From the NCBI GenBank assembly GCA_045221575.1, contig JBGUWU010000005.1, positions 5,670 through 69,669 on the forward strand: a stretch of DNA of 64,000 bases, written 5' to 3'. Below, one piece after another: positions 48,912 to 58,700 of the stretch. Made by a program: the position numbers and the translations under genes. The notes below the pieces were generated by a model. That model saw nothing but the letters and a program-made list of their open reading frames with translations, did not search any database and was not told where the DNA came from. This stretch comes from Scybalousia_A sp045221575. GTDB lineage: Bacteria; Bacteroidota; Bacteroidia; Bacteroidales; P3. Within the stretch, counting starts at the first letter, position 1, and each line of letters starts with the position of its first letter.

Positions 48912-49472
48912 TTACTCTTGTGGAGTTAGGTTAAAACCTTCAGGGTGTTTTGCACTTATCCCTCTGTAAAAATTTTCTATAGCAACAAAATCTTCAGCGT
49001 AGTTGCCTGTAGGATATATAGGCGTTGGGTTTATACCACATTCTTTCTTCTTGTAGTCTATCCAAGCCATAAAGATAGGTTTATTGCTTTGTTGTGCTAT
49101 AAAATAATATCCTTTCTTCCAATTATTAGTACGTTTTCTTGTACCCTCTGGAGTAAGGACAAGAGAGAAGTTTTTATTATCTTTCAGTTCTTTAATAATA
49201 TCATCAAAGAAACCTTTGCCGTCTTTACCTCTATTTACAGGCACTGCACCTAAGCCTCTAAGCACAAAGCCAAGAGGAAAGAAAAATAACTCTTTCTTTA
49301 TAAGGAAGTGGCAGTTTATACCTAAACCCCAAAGACCTGCTCTGCCAATAACAAAGTCCCACATAGAAGTATGAGGAGCTTCAATAATAACGGCGTTTTT
49401 CATCTTTACGTCAAAATCTCCATAAAGACGAAAACCGCCGAGTTTTAAAATAAATCTACCTAATCGTTTCAT
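48912..49472 (-). CDS. Lysophospholipid acyltransferase-like protein (PlsC family)
   Basis: 186 residues. Acyltransferase motif I EAPHTSMWDF (H-x4-D), GAVPVNRG as motif II-like, and VLTPEGTRKRTNNWKKGYYF as motif III. The family transfers acyl groups to lysophosphatidic acid or related glycerol phosphates at the inner membrane. It is shorter than E. coli PlsC and lacks clear membrane helices apart from an N-terminal amphipathic stretch. The ATG overlaps the ackA stop by one base. Confidence 0.88.
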   Translation of the reverse strand: MKRLGRFILKLGGFRLYGDFDVKMKNAVIIEAPHTSMWDFVIGRAGLWGLGINCHFLIKKELFFFPLGFVLRGLGAVPVNRGKDGKGFFDDIIKELKDNKNFSLVLTPEGTRKRTNNWKKGYYFIAQQSNKPIFMAWIDYKKKECGINPTPIYPTGNYAEDFVAIENFYRGISAKHPEGFNLTPQE

Positions 49473-50674
49473 TATTTTGAAAGTTCGTAGGTGTCTTTTG
49501 CGATAACATATTCTTCATCTGTTGTTACAGAAAGAATCTTCACTGTACTTTCAGGTGTAGAGATAACGCCATCTTGTCCTGCCATTTGTTCATTAACTTT
49601 CTTGTCAATGATAGCACCAAGGAACTCTAAGCCATTGCAAATCTCTTGTCTTTGCCACCAAGCGTTTTCTCCGATGCCTCCTGTGAAAAGGATAATATCT
49701 ACACCACCCATAGCAGCAGCATAAGCACCAATATATTTCTTTACTCTGTAAGCAAAGACATCAAAAGCATTGCTTTCTCTTTCTTTACCCTCTCGTTTAG
49801 CAGCCATAATATCTCTCATATCTACTACGCCACCTGTCAAACCTTTTAAACCACATTGTTTGTTAAGGAAGTTGTTAGTTTGTTTGTAATCCCAACCTTC
49901 TTTTTCTGCAATGTATAACAAAGCTCCAACATCTAAATCACCACAACGAGAACCCATAACCAAACCTTCCAATGGAGTAAATCCCATAGAAGTGTCTATA
50001 CTTTCACCATTCTTTACTGCACATATAGAAGCACCACTACCAAGATGGCAAGAAATAATCTTAGCATTTTTTACGTCCATGCCAACCATTTTAGCTGCTT
50101 TTGGAGCAACAAAACGGTGTGATGTTCCGTGAAAACCGTATCTACGTATTCTGTCGTTTAGATAATATTCATAAGGAATACCATAAAGAAAAGCTTCTTT
50201 TGGCATAGTGTGATGGAAAGCTGTATCAAATACTGCTACCTGTGGTTTGCCAGGAAGAAGAGCTTGCATAGCTTCAATACCTGCAAGGTTGCCAGGAGTA
50301 TGCAAAGGAGCCAAAGGAGTAAGTTCTCTGATGCTGTTCTTTACATCGTCATTAACAAGAACACTCTTAGTGAATTTTTCTCCACCATGTGCTACTCTAT
50401 GTCCGCAAGCTTGAATCTCGTCCAAAGATTTGATAACTCCTAATTTTTCATCAGTAAGAGCCTTTAGAACAATGTTGATTCCTGCTTTGTGATCAGCGAT
50501 AGGCAATTGTTCATAATGTTTTTCTCCATTGGCTTTGTGAGTAAATTCTCCCATCTCTAAGCCAATTCTTTCCAAAAGACCTTTTGCCAAAAGTTTTGAC
50601 TCATTGTCATTGATAATATCTATCAACTGGTATTTGATAGATGAACTTCCGCAATTTAAAACAAGTATTTTCAT
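49472..50674 (-). CDS. ackA: Acetate kinase
   Basis: 400 residues from the ATG at 50674 (MKILVLNCGSSSIKYQLID); the open frame extends 15 codons further without a plausible start context. The ASKHA fold motifs include LNCGSSS, RVAHGGEKF, PLAPLHTPGNLAGIEA, VFDTAFHHTMP, HLGSGASICA and FTGGIGENAW. It forms ATP and acetate from acetyl phosphate in fermentation; pta is not adjacent. It precedes the PlsC-like gene. Confidence 0.97.
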   Translation of the reverse strand: MKILVLNCGSSSIKYQLIDIINDNESKLLAKGLLERIGLEMGEFTHKANGEKHYEQLPIADHKAGINIVLKALTDEKLGVIKSLDEIQACGHRVAHGGEKFTKSVLVNDDVKNSIRELTPLAPLHTPGNLAGIEAMQALLPGKPQVAVFDTAFHHTMPKEAFLYGIPYEYYLNDRIRRYGFHGTSHRFVAPKAAKMVGMDVKNAKIISCHLGSGASICAVKNGESIDTSMGFTPLEGLVMGSRCGDLDVGALLYIAEKEGWDYKQTNNFLNKQCGLKGLTGGVVDMRDIMAAKREGKERESNAFDVFAYRVKKYIGAYAAAMGGVDIILFTGGIGENAWWQRQEICNGLEFLGAIIDKKVNEQMAGQDGVISTPESTVKILSVTTDEEYVIAKDTYELSK

Positions 50675-50711
50675 TATCGTATTTTTTTTGATTTGTTTAA
50701 TATTAAGGTTT

Positions 50712-51815
50712 CTAAACATTAAATCTGAAGTGCATTATATCGCCATCTTGAACAACATAATCTTTTCCTTCTATGGCTATCTTGCCAGCCTCTTTGCAAG
50801 CAGCCTCACTTCTATAATGTACATAGTCATCATACTTTATCACTTCTGCACGTATAAATCCTTTTTCAAAGTCAGAGTGTATTACTCCGGCACATTGAGG
50901 GGCTTTATCTCCCTTGTGGAAAGTCCAAGCACGAGTCTCTTTTGGTCCAGTGGTAAGAAAAGTCTCAAGGTTCAACATCTTGTAAGCAGATTTTATCAAA
51001 CGATTTACTCCACTTTCTTTTAAACCTAACTCTTCTAAGAACATAAGTTTTTCTTCGTAAGTATCTAACTCAGCGATGTCTTCTTCTGTTTTGGCTGCTA
51101 TGATAAGAACTTCTGCATGTTCTTTTTCTGCCATGGCTTTCACGCTATCAACGTAAGCATTGCCTTCTTTGCAACTTTTTTCATCAACATTGCAAACATA
51201 TAATATAGGCTTTGCAGTAAGTAGGCATAGTTCTTTGGCTGCAAGTGTTAGATCTTTATTGTCAAAAGTTATCTCTCTTGCATTCTTTCCTTGTTCTAAT
51301 ATTTCTTTATATGCTTTGATAACTTCAAAACTATCTTTGGCTTTCTTATCTCCTCCAACCTTAGCAATCTTTTCTGTTTTTGCATAACGAGATTCTATTG
51401 TTTCCAAATCCTTAAGTTGAAGTTCCATATCTATTATTTCCTTATCTCTGATAGGATCAACACTTCCATCTACATGAACAATATTGTCATCGTCAAAACA
51501 ACGTAAAACCTCTATTATAGCATCGCACTCTCTTATGTTTCCTAAGAATTTGTTTCCTAATCCTTCACCTTTGCTTGCTCCTTTAACCAAGCCAGCAATA
51601 TCTACGATTTCTACTGTTGTAGGAACTATTTTTTCAGGTTTATCTATCTCAGCTAAGATATTCAAACGTTCGTCTGGTACGCTTATCATACCAACGTTTG
51701 GCTCAATAGTGCAGAAAGGAAAATTTGCAGACTGAGCCTTGGAGTTACTTAGACAATTAAATAAAGTTGATTTGCCTACATTAGGCAAACCAACTATACC
51801 ACACTTTAATGACAT
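50712..51815 (-). CDS. ychF: Redox-regulated ATPase YchF (OLA1)
   Basis: 367 residues, standard length. P-loop IVGLPNVGKSTLFN, FCTIEPNVGMISVPDERL, DIAGLVKGASKGEGLGNKFL, and the C-terminal TGS domain (TFLTTGPKETRAWTFHKGDK...DIMHFRFNV). It binds ATP rather than GTP (NKxD is replaced, here as NVDE) and interacts with ribosomes and stress responses. 12 bp after the trigger factor stop. Confidence 0.96.
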   Translation of the reverse strand: MSLKCGIVGLPNVGKSTLFNCLSNSKAQSANFPFCTIEPNVGMISVPDERLNILAEIDKPEKIVPTTVEIVDIAGLVKGASKGEGLGNKFLGNIRECDAIIEVLRCFDDDNIVHVDGSVDPIRDKEIIDMELQLKDLETIESRYAKTEKIAKVGGDKKAKDSFEVIKAYKEILEQGKNAREITFDNKDLTLAAKELCLLTAKPILYVCNVDEKSCKEGNAYVDSVKAMAEKEHAEVLIIAAKTEEDIAELDTYEEKLMFLEELGLKESGVNRLIKSAYKMLNLETFLTTGPKETRAWTFHKGDKAPQCAGVIHSDFEKGFIRAEVIKYDDYVHYRSEAACKEAGKIAIEGKDYVVQDGDIMHFRFNV

Positions 51816-51827
51816 ATTAATAATGTA

Positions 51828-53228
51828 TTATTTTTTATCAGATTTCTTTGCTGACTCATCGGCTTTTTGTACTTCTTTGATAAATTCGTCTGAATTTACT
51901 TTCTTAACATTTACAGAAGTCTTGTCTTTTAGTATTTGAGTCATTTGTCTGTCAAGTAAGAAATTATAAACTTGTTGAGTTTGTTCTCTCTCATTTAACA
52001 TATCTTTTGCAATCTTGTCTAACCTTTGGTCAAACTCTTTCTGTTGTTCTTCTGTTTGGTCAGGCATAGGAGGGAAATAGTTAGGTAAAAGTTCTGTTTT
52101 ATAATAATTGATTATATCTTCATCTTTTACTTTTATGTCGTTTTCCTCTATTATCTTACCCTCTATAAGTTGCCATTTAACACCATCAAGATATTTGTCA
52201 GCATCTTTTTCTATTGTTTCCTTAGTCATCTTACCTTCAGATGTCTCAACTAACCAACGTTTCAAAAATTCTTCAGGAAGATCTATCTTAGTATTCTTTA
52301 CAAGCTGTTCACTAACTTTATTAAGGAAGTAGTTATCAGATTGTTGAGTGTATGTCTTGCAAATATCTTCTTTTGCTACTTGAACAAATTCTGCCTCAGT
52401 TTTAATATCTTTGTCTTTGTAAGCACGTTTAAAGAACTCTTCGTTCATTTCTGCCATATTCATTCTTTGAATATTGTCTATAGTGTATGAACAGTCTGAA
52501 GTAAATTCTTTGCATTCCTCTGCTGTCTTATGTAAAACAGTAGCAAGTTGATTAACGTCTTTGAATGCTTTGTGAGGTTTGAATGTTATTTTAGCATCTT
52601 TCTTTTTTCCAATGAATTTGTCTTTTATAGTCTTTAAAGCTATACGATCTACAAAGATAGTAGCGTTAGTGTCTATTCCGTTTTCTTTCTTTGTACCATC
52701 TTCTTCTAATTCCTCTAAATGACCATAAAGCATATCTTTTTCACCCACTGTTTCAGGATTTTCTAATTTACCATAACGTAAACGAATATCCTCAACAAAC
52801 TTATTTAGGTTTTCTTCTGTAGGCTCTATTTCGAAAAGAGTTGTCTTTTCTTTCTTTAAATCAAGGGTGAATTCTGGTTGAACAGCAATATCAAAATAAA
52901 AAGCAAAAGTTGTATCAGTGTCCCAATCAATCTTTGGAGTCTTTTCATTGTTTGCCAATGGAGAACCTAATACCTTGATCTTATTGTCTGAAATATATTT
53001 GTAAAGATTATCAGACATTAGTCTTTCTACTTCTTGTGCCTTGATAGGAGTTTCATACATTTTCTTAACCATTGCTAAAGGCACTTGACCAGGACGGAAA
53101 CCTGGCATATTTACTTTTTTTCTTTGATCTTTAAGTTGTTTTTCTACTTGCTCTCTATAGTCGCTCTCCTGTAATTCTATTTTCAAAGAGAAAGTTAAAT
53201 CTCCTGTTTTTTCTTGACTTACGTTCAT
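51828..53228 (-). CDS. tig: Trigger factor
   Basis: 466 residues. The N-terminal ribosome-binding domain starts MNVSQEKTGDLTFSLKIELQ and has the MPGFRPGQVPLAMVKKMY signature helix-loop (GFRxGxxP). The central peptidyl-prolyl isomerase region looks degenerate (DMLYGHLEELEEDGTKKENG, no clear FKBP active-site aromatic set), as in many Bacteroidetes. The C-terminal helical arms are Lys/Glu-rich. It chaperones nascent chains at the ribosome exit. First gene ahead of ychF with promoter 53278-53307. Confidence 0.93.
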   Translation of the reverse strand: MNVSQEKTGDLTFSLKIELQESDYREQVEKQLKDQRKKVNMPGFRPGQVPLAMVKKMYETPIKAQEVERLMSDNLYKYISDNKIKVLGSPLANNEKTPKIDWDTDTTFAFYFDIAVQPEFTLDLKKEKTTLFEIEPTEENLNKFVEDIRLRYGKLENPETVGEKDMLYGHLEELEEDGTKKENGIDTNATIFVDRIALKTIKDKFIGKKKDAKITFKPHKAFKDVNQLATVLHKTAEECKEFTSDCSYTIDNIQRMNMAEMNEEFFKRAYKDKDIKTEAEFVQVAKEDICKTYTQQSDNYFLNKVSEQLVKNTKIDLPEEFLKRWLVETSEGKMTKETIEKDADKYLDGVKWQLIEGKIIEENDIKVKDEDIINYYKTELLPNYFPPMPDQTEEQQKEFDQRLDKIAKDMLNEREQTQQVYNFLLDRQMTQILKDKTSVNVKKVNSDEFIKEVQKADESAKKSDKK

Positions 53229-53277
53229 TGTATTAAAAATCTTTTATCTGTTTTATTATTTATCTTTTATTTTCGTG

Positions 53278-53307
53278 CAAAATTACAAAGAAATATTGTA
53301 TTACAAA
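53278..53307 (-). promoter_or_regulatory. Promoter of tig-ychF
   Basis: TTTG (53304-53307) and TAATTTTG (53278-53285) on the minus strand, 18 bp apart. Confidence 0.65.
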
Positions 53308-53315
53308 AAAATTAT

Positions 53316-54347
53316 CTATTCAACAATGGTAATCACTTTCTTTAACTCTATCCAGAAACTGCTTGACACGTTTGATTGATTGATAACTTTAGAAGCTATA
53401 TTTCTTGAAGCAAACAAACCATAACCATTACGGATATTAGAATACATAGGTTTGTAGTTCAAAGAAGTTTGAGCAGCATTGTTAGCAGACATATAATCTG
53501 CCATATCCTTGTTACTACCATATACCTTTATAACAAAGTTGTGTGTGGCTGTTGGCTTGATTTTAGTTTGACCTTTTTTATTTAGTTCTTCTTTTATTTT
53601 AAGAATAAGATCATTAATGGTTACACGGATAGAGTTATCTTGTTGTGTTGTTCCGCTTACTGCTCTTGACATTATAGGCATACTGACAGAATCTACAACG
53701 TTTGTTCCATCTTTGCCATAATAGAACACAATATCCATTTGAAAAAACTTTGCTTTGTTTAGTTCTGATGCACTATTATTACTGTAACCGGTCCAATGAA
53801 TATCTTTGAAATCATCTAAATGATTAGGACTATTAACGTTCGCTACTTGAAATCTTAAATCTGAAGAAGTAATCTCAAACTCATTAACCATATAAGTAGA
53901 AGAGGAAACTGTTAATCCTGTTTTAAGGTTTTTTATTACAAGTTTATAGAAAGTATAGTTTTGCAATTCATTTTTAGTTACACAATAATATATAGGGCTG
54001 CTTCCGTTAGAATAAAACGTGCCATTGTTTTTTTCTCTTGTAGTATAAGAAAAAGAGAATGTTTTTTTTGCATTGTTAGTGTCGTCTAAGGTATAAGCAT
54101 AAAGTTTTACATCTAAATCTCCATCTTGATAATAGATGCTATCTTTGTTACTCGCATATTCAACAGCATTACCTTTGCCAAGAAAACATCTTTCTATTCT
54201 TACAAATGTTGTATCTGAGTTTTTATCTAAAAGACAATAAACCATCATCTGTTCAGAATAATCTCCCTCCGGAGAGAACTCTGCTTCACAAGCTGCAAGA
54301 GTGAAGAGTATTAAAACCAAAGACAATGCAAAATAAAACTTTTTCAT
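53316..54347 (-). CDS. Lipoprotein, DUF4249-like
   Basis: 343 residues from the ATG at 54347; the frame continues upstream into arcC. MKKFYFALSLVLILFTLAAC is a lipoprotein signal with Cys20. The mature protein is beta-rich and starts SPEGDYSEQMMVYCLLDKNS and TTFVRIERCFLG, as in DUF4249 surface lipoproteins (an opening VYCLL...D.....V.IER). SSTYMVNEFEITSSDLRF and the late MADYMSANNAA...GYGLFAS segment also fit. Function unknown. It lies 29 bp downstream of arcC, probably co-transcribed. The lipoprotein call is firm; the family name is tentative. Confidence 0.72.
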   Translation of the reverse strand: MKKFYFALSLVLILFTLAACEAEFSPEGDYSEQMMVYCLLDKNSDTTFVRIERCFLGKGNAVEYASNKDSIYYQDGDLDVKLYAYTLDDTNNAKKTFSFSYTTREKNNGTFYSNGSSPIYYCVTKNELQNYTFYKLVIKNLKTGLTVSSSTYMVNEFEITSSDLRFQVANVNSPNHLDDFKDIHWTGYSNNSASELNKAKFFQMDIVFYYGKDGTNVVDSVSMPIMSRAVSGTTQQDNSIRVTINDLILKIKEELNKKGQTKIKPTATHNFVIKVYGSNKDMADYMSANNAAQTSLNYKPMYSNIRNGYGLFASRNIASKVINQSNVSSSFWIELKKVITIVE

Positions 54348-54376
54348 TTTTTCTTTATTTTTTACAATAAAATTTG

Positions 54377-55315
54377 TTACCAAATTATTCTTGTACCACA
54401 ATCTTTATTACCAAGTTGTCCAGCTTCTGTGATGATACATTCTTTACCGCCATTTTTTACATAGTAAAGAGCTGCTCTTATCTTTGGAGCCATAGAACCT
54501 TCTCCAAATTGACCTTGTTCTAAATATTCTTCTGCTTGTTTAACAGTTATTGTGTCTAAGGCCATTTCTCCAGGTTTATTATAATTGATGTATACCTTTG
54601 GAACATCTGTTAAGATATAAAATTCATCTGCTCCTATCTCTACAGCAGTTAGAGCAGAAGCAAGGTCTTTGTCTATTACGGCTTCAACACCGCTTATTTT
54701 TCCATCTTTATCTATAACAGGAATACCACCACCACCAGCAGTAACAACAACATAACCTTCACAAGCAAGTTGTTTGGTTAGTTCTACGTTTTCTATTTTT
54801 ATTGGAGCAGGAGAAGCAACAACTTTTCTCCAACCACCACGTTTAACATCTTCTTTAAATGTTGCACCAGTAGTTTTTATGTATTCGTCTTTTTGTTCTA
54901 CAGTATAATAAGGTCCAACAGGTTTAGTAGGGTTTTTAAAACCATTATCGTCTTTATCAACCATAACTTGAGTAAGCAAAACAACAACCTCTTTTTGTAT
55001 GTTTTCTTTTCTCATAACGTTTCTAAGACTTTGATCAATAAGGTATCCTATAGAACCTTGTGTTTGAGCTCCGCAATAATCCATAGGCATGCTTTCTACA
55101 TTGAATTGTTTTTTGCCAGCTTCATTTTGCAAAAGAATATTTCCTACTTGAGGACCATTGCCATGAGCAATAACTATATTATAATCTTGTTTCAAAAGGT
55201 TTGTTATAGCATCACAAGTAGTCATAACATTTTTTATCTGTTCTGCATAAGTACCTTTTTCTTTACTTCTTATAAGAGCGTTACCACCGAGAGCAACTAC
55301 TGCTAACTTTTTCAT
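54377..55315 (-). CDS. arcC: Carbamate kinase
   Basis: 312 residues. N-terminal VVALGGNALIRS, NIVIAHGNGPQVGNIL, VVTAGGGGIPVID and DKDLASALTAVEIGADEFYI, the amino-acid-kinase fold with the carbamate kinase subset of motifs. It makes ATP and carbamate from carbamoyl phosphate in arginine or purine catabolism. arcA and arcB are not in the window; a lipoprotein gene follows instead. Confidence 0.96.
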   Translation of the reverse strand: MKKLAVVALGGNALIRSKEKGTYAEQIKNVMTTCDAITNLLKQDYNIVIAHGNGPQVGNILLQNEAGKKQFNVESMPMDYCGAQTQGSIGYLIDQSLRNVMRKENIQKEVVVLLTQVMVDKDDNGFKNPTKPVGPYYTVEQKDEYIKTTGATFKEDVKRGGWRKVVASPAPIKIENVELTKQLACEGYVVVTAGGGGIPVIDKDGKISGVEAVIDKDLASALTAVEIGADEFYILTDVPKVYINYNKPGEMALDTITVKQAEEYLEQGQFGEGSMAPKIRAALYYVKNGGKECIITEAGQLGNKDCGTRIIW

Positions 55316-55353
55316 ATCTTGCTATTAATATAATTCGATTTAAAAATAAGCGG

Positions 55354-55383
55354 CAAAAATACAAAAAAAATATATACTTACAA
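55354..55383 (-). promoter_or_regulatory. Promoter of arcC
   Basis: TTG (55381-55383) and TATTTTTG (55354-55361) on the minus strand, 19 bp apart, 38 bp before the ATG. Confidence 0.65.
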
Positions 55384-55653
55384 GTTTTGAGTACAAAAAT
55401 CAACTCTTTTTCATAAGAATAACAAATTTTACCACAGATAAATACTTGTTTTTATTTTTGAATATATATCTAATTCGCATAAGAAAAGACTTCAATATTT
55501 TCTTATAACAATTTATTATTCAAATGTAGTGAAATGATTTTTGCATATCATAAATTAAGGTAAAACATAATTGTCAAAAACAAAACGAGGTGAAGAAAAA
55601 CTAATCCCCACATAACTACACAGATAATAGGTTTGAATTTTATTTTAACCTTT
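55384..55653. other. Intergenic region between arcC and the giant ORF
   Basis: It holds one copy of AAAATCAACTCTTTTT (55396-55411) without its second arm, and otherwise plain AT-rich DNA. No gene or structured RNA is recognised in it. Confidence 0.5.
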
Positions 55654-55684
55654 TTTGCTATATAAATAAATATGTGTAACTTTG
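55654..55684 (+). promoter_or_regulatory. Promoter of the giant surface-protein gene
   Basis: TTTG (55654-55657) and TAACTTTG (55677-55684), 19 bp apart, 33 bp before the ATG at 55718. Confidence 0.75.
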
Positions 55685-55717
55685 CAATTTAAAAATCTTA
55701 GAAAAAATAGAAAAATA

Positions 55718-58700
55718 ATGAATAAATTTTGTACACAAATGAAAAAAGTGTTTGTTCTCGTACTAATAGCAATAGCTTTTTCTACTATTAGCGCTTGGGG
55801 ACAGAATACAGCACCATTAACAGAAAGTTTTGAAAATGGAGTTCCGAATGATTGGACTGTTTTCGGAGTGACAGGAAATGATCCTGTAGAACTTTCTTCC
55901 GATTTTAGTAGAACAGGTGATTATTCCATGTATTTTGCTTATGATTGTGATAATGGAGGAGTAGAAGGATATTTAATTACTTCAAAACTATTTCCAACGG
56001 AAACCAATCATACGCTTTCTTTCTATGTATTGTCAGAATATCCCGAATATTCTGATGGAAATACATTTACAGTGAAGATTTCTACACAAGGAAGTTCAAT
56101 AGCAGATTTTACTACTACTCTACAAACAATAACTTTGACAGATGATTGGGTACAAAAAACAATAGACTTATCTGCTTATGTTGGTCAAAATGTTTATATA
56201 GCATTTCACATGGTTGATGATTGTGGAGCAGGTGCTTATATTGATGACATTTCAGGTGTAGATTATGTTCTTCCAGATTGTTCTACTCCTGTTATCTCTT
56301 TAGGAAATATAACTGAAAATAGTGCTTCTCTTTCTTGGGAAGGAGATGCAGACTCATACACAGTAAAATATGGTAAATATGGTAGTAATGAATCGACATG
56401 GCAAGAGCAAACAGTTTCTATTAACACTATTACTTTGTCAGGTCTTGAACATTCTACACTATATGCTGTTAAAGTAATATCAAACTGTGAATCTGAACAA
56501 GAATTATCAGAAACAATAACATTCCGTACTTCATGTTCTACAATCACAAATTTCCCTTACACAGAAAATTTTGAAACAATGACAACTTCCGACGACTTTG
56601 GTTGTTGGACAGATGAAGTTGTTAGTGGCGCTTCTCATTGGGAAATAAAAGAATCTTCTTTAAGTGGAAAGGCTGCTTTCAGAACTTGGACTGCAGGAGC
56701 AAATAATAGACTCGTTTCTCCTGTATTTAATACTTTAAGTTTAACTAATCCACACCTTTCTTACAATTGGGAAGTTCATAAAGACAACAATTTGTTAGAC
56801 TCTATGTATGTTTATTATAGAACATCTGCTGAGGGAGATTGGAATTTACTTGTAGCACATGGACCAAATTCAGAAGGTAGCACAGGTTATAATGCAACAC
56901 AATTCAATGATATTACCTTACCTACAGATGCAATAAGTTCAACATTGCAAGTATCTTTCCTTGCAGTAGGTCATGGTGGTTATGGAATAGTTATAGATAA
57001 TATAAGCATAGTCAACGTTGATTGCAATGCTCCTGCTAATGTTACTATAAATAATCCTGCTGGACATAGTGCAATTATTGCATGGGAAGGAGATGCTGAT
57101 GTTTTAGAATATAAGACTGTTGGAACAGATACTTGGACAACAGATGCAAACTTTTCTATGGTTTCACCTTATACTCTTTCAGGTCTTACACCAGAAACAA
57201 ATTATCTTATCAGAGTAGGTAAAATATGTAATTCCAATAGCATATCATATTATCCGCAAGTTTCATTTACTACAGATATCGCTTGTCCTACTCCTGTTAT
57301 TAGTTTATCAAATCTTACTTCTCAGTCAGCAACAATCTCTTGGACAGGAGACGCAACAAGCTACAATTTAAAATACAAACAAGCAAATACAACAGAATAC
57401 ATTACAGAGACTGTTGTATCAGGAAATACTTATTCTTTCACAGATTTAACACCAACAACATCTTATTCAGTAGAACTACAAGCAAATTGTGGTGATGATG
57501 GTAATTCTCAAACAACAACATTTATTTTCTCAACAATGCAAATTTCTGAAACTTTACCTTATTATACAGATTTTGCAGAGAATTCAGATCGTGCTTGGTT
57601 ATTCAACAATTATACAAGTCAAAACTATTGGACAATAGGTTCTCTTGGAGAAGATACCTATGCAATGTTTATAACCAACGATGGAACAACTTCAGCTTAT
57701 ACTATTTCTAATGCACCAACAAGAGTTTCAGCAGAGAAAACATTCAATGGAGTTCCTTCAGAACAAATACATGTAGAGTTTGATGTTAATATTGGTGGTG
57801 AAACCAACTGGGATTATTTGAAAGTATTTTTAACTCCTGCTACATGGTCATTCCCTGCATCAGCAACTGAGAATGAATATTCTACTGTTCTGTATGATAT
57901 AAATGCTATGGACTTTTCTGATTATCTTTCTCAAACAGATGCTTCTTCTTATCCATTTAAACTAAACCTTACACGAGGAAATATATTACATATTTCAAAA
58001 GATATGACTAACCCAAGCCCTAATGAAGCAATTAAACTTACTTTTGTATGGAGAAATGACCAAAGCACAGGATCACAACCTGCAGCAGAAATATACAATG
58101 TTAGTGTAGTACCTGTTCTTTGTCCAACTCCTTCAGATACTGCCTTTGCTATTAATAATATTGTTGGACATTCTGCAAAAGTTGTAGTATCACCAACAGA
58201 CCGTGAATATATTGCATCTTACAAACCAGAAAATTCTACTGAAGATACTTGGACAACAATAACGTTTAATAACGACGAAGCTATCATCGCAAATCTTTCT
58301 CCAGAAACAAGTTATATTGTAAGATTTGCTTATGATTGTGGAACATCAATTTCTGCATATAAAACAAAAACATTTACTACTACTGTTTCTTGTCCTGCTC
58401 CTGAAATAGAGGCTTCAAATATTACAGCAACTGAAGCGACTCTTACTTGGAGTGGTGAGGCAGAATCTTATACCCTATCTTACGGTATTTATAATACAGC
58501 CCAATCAACTTGGGCAACAACAAATACAACAGAAAATACTCTTGTTCTACAAAATCTTAACCCATCTTCAACATACGGAGTAAATATTGTTGCTAACTGT
58601 GGAACAGAGAATTCACAAGCAAGAACAACTATTTTCCGCACATCATGTGAAACAATAGTATTAAATAATCAAACTCCATTCAACGAAGATTTTGAAACTT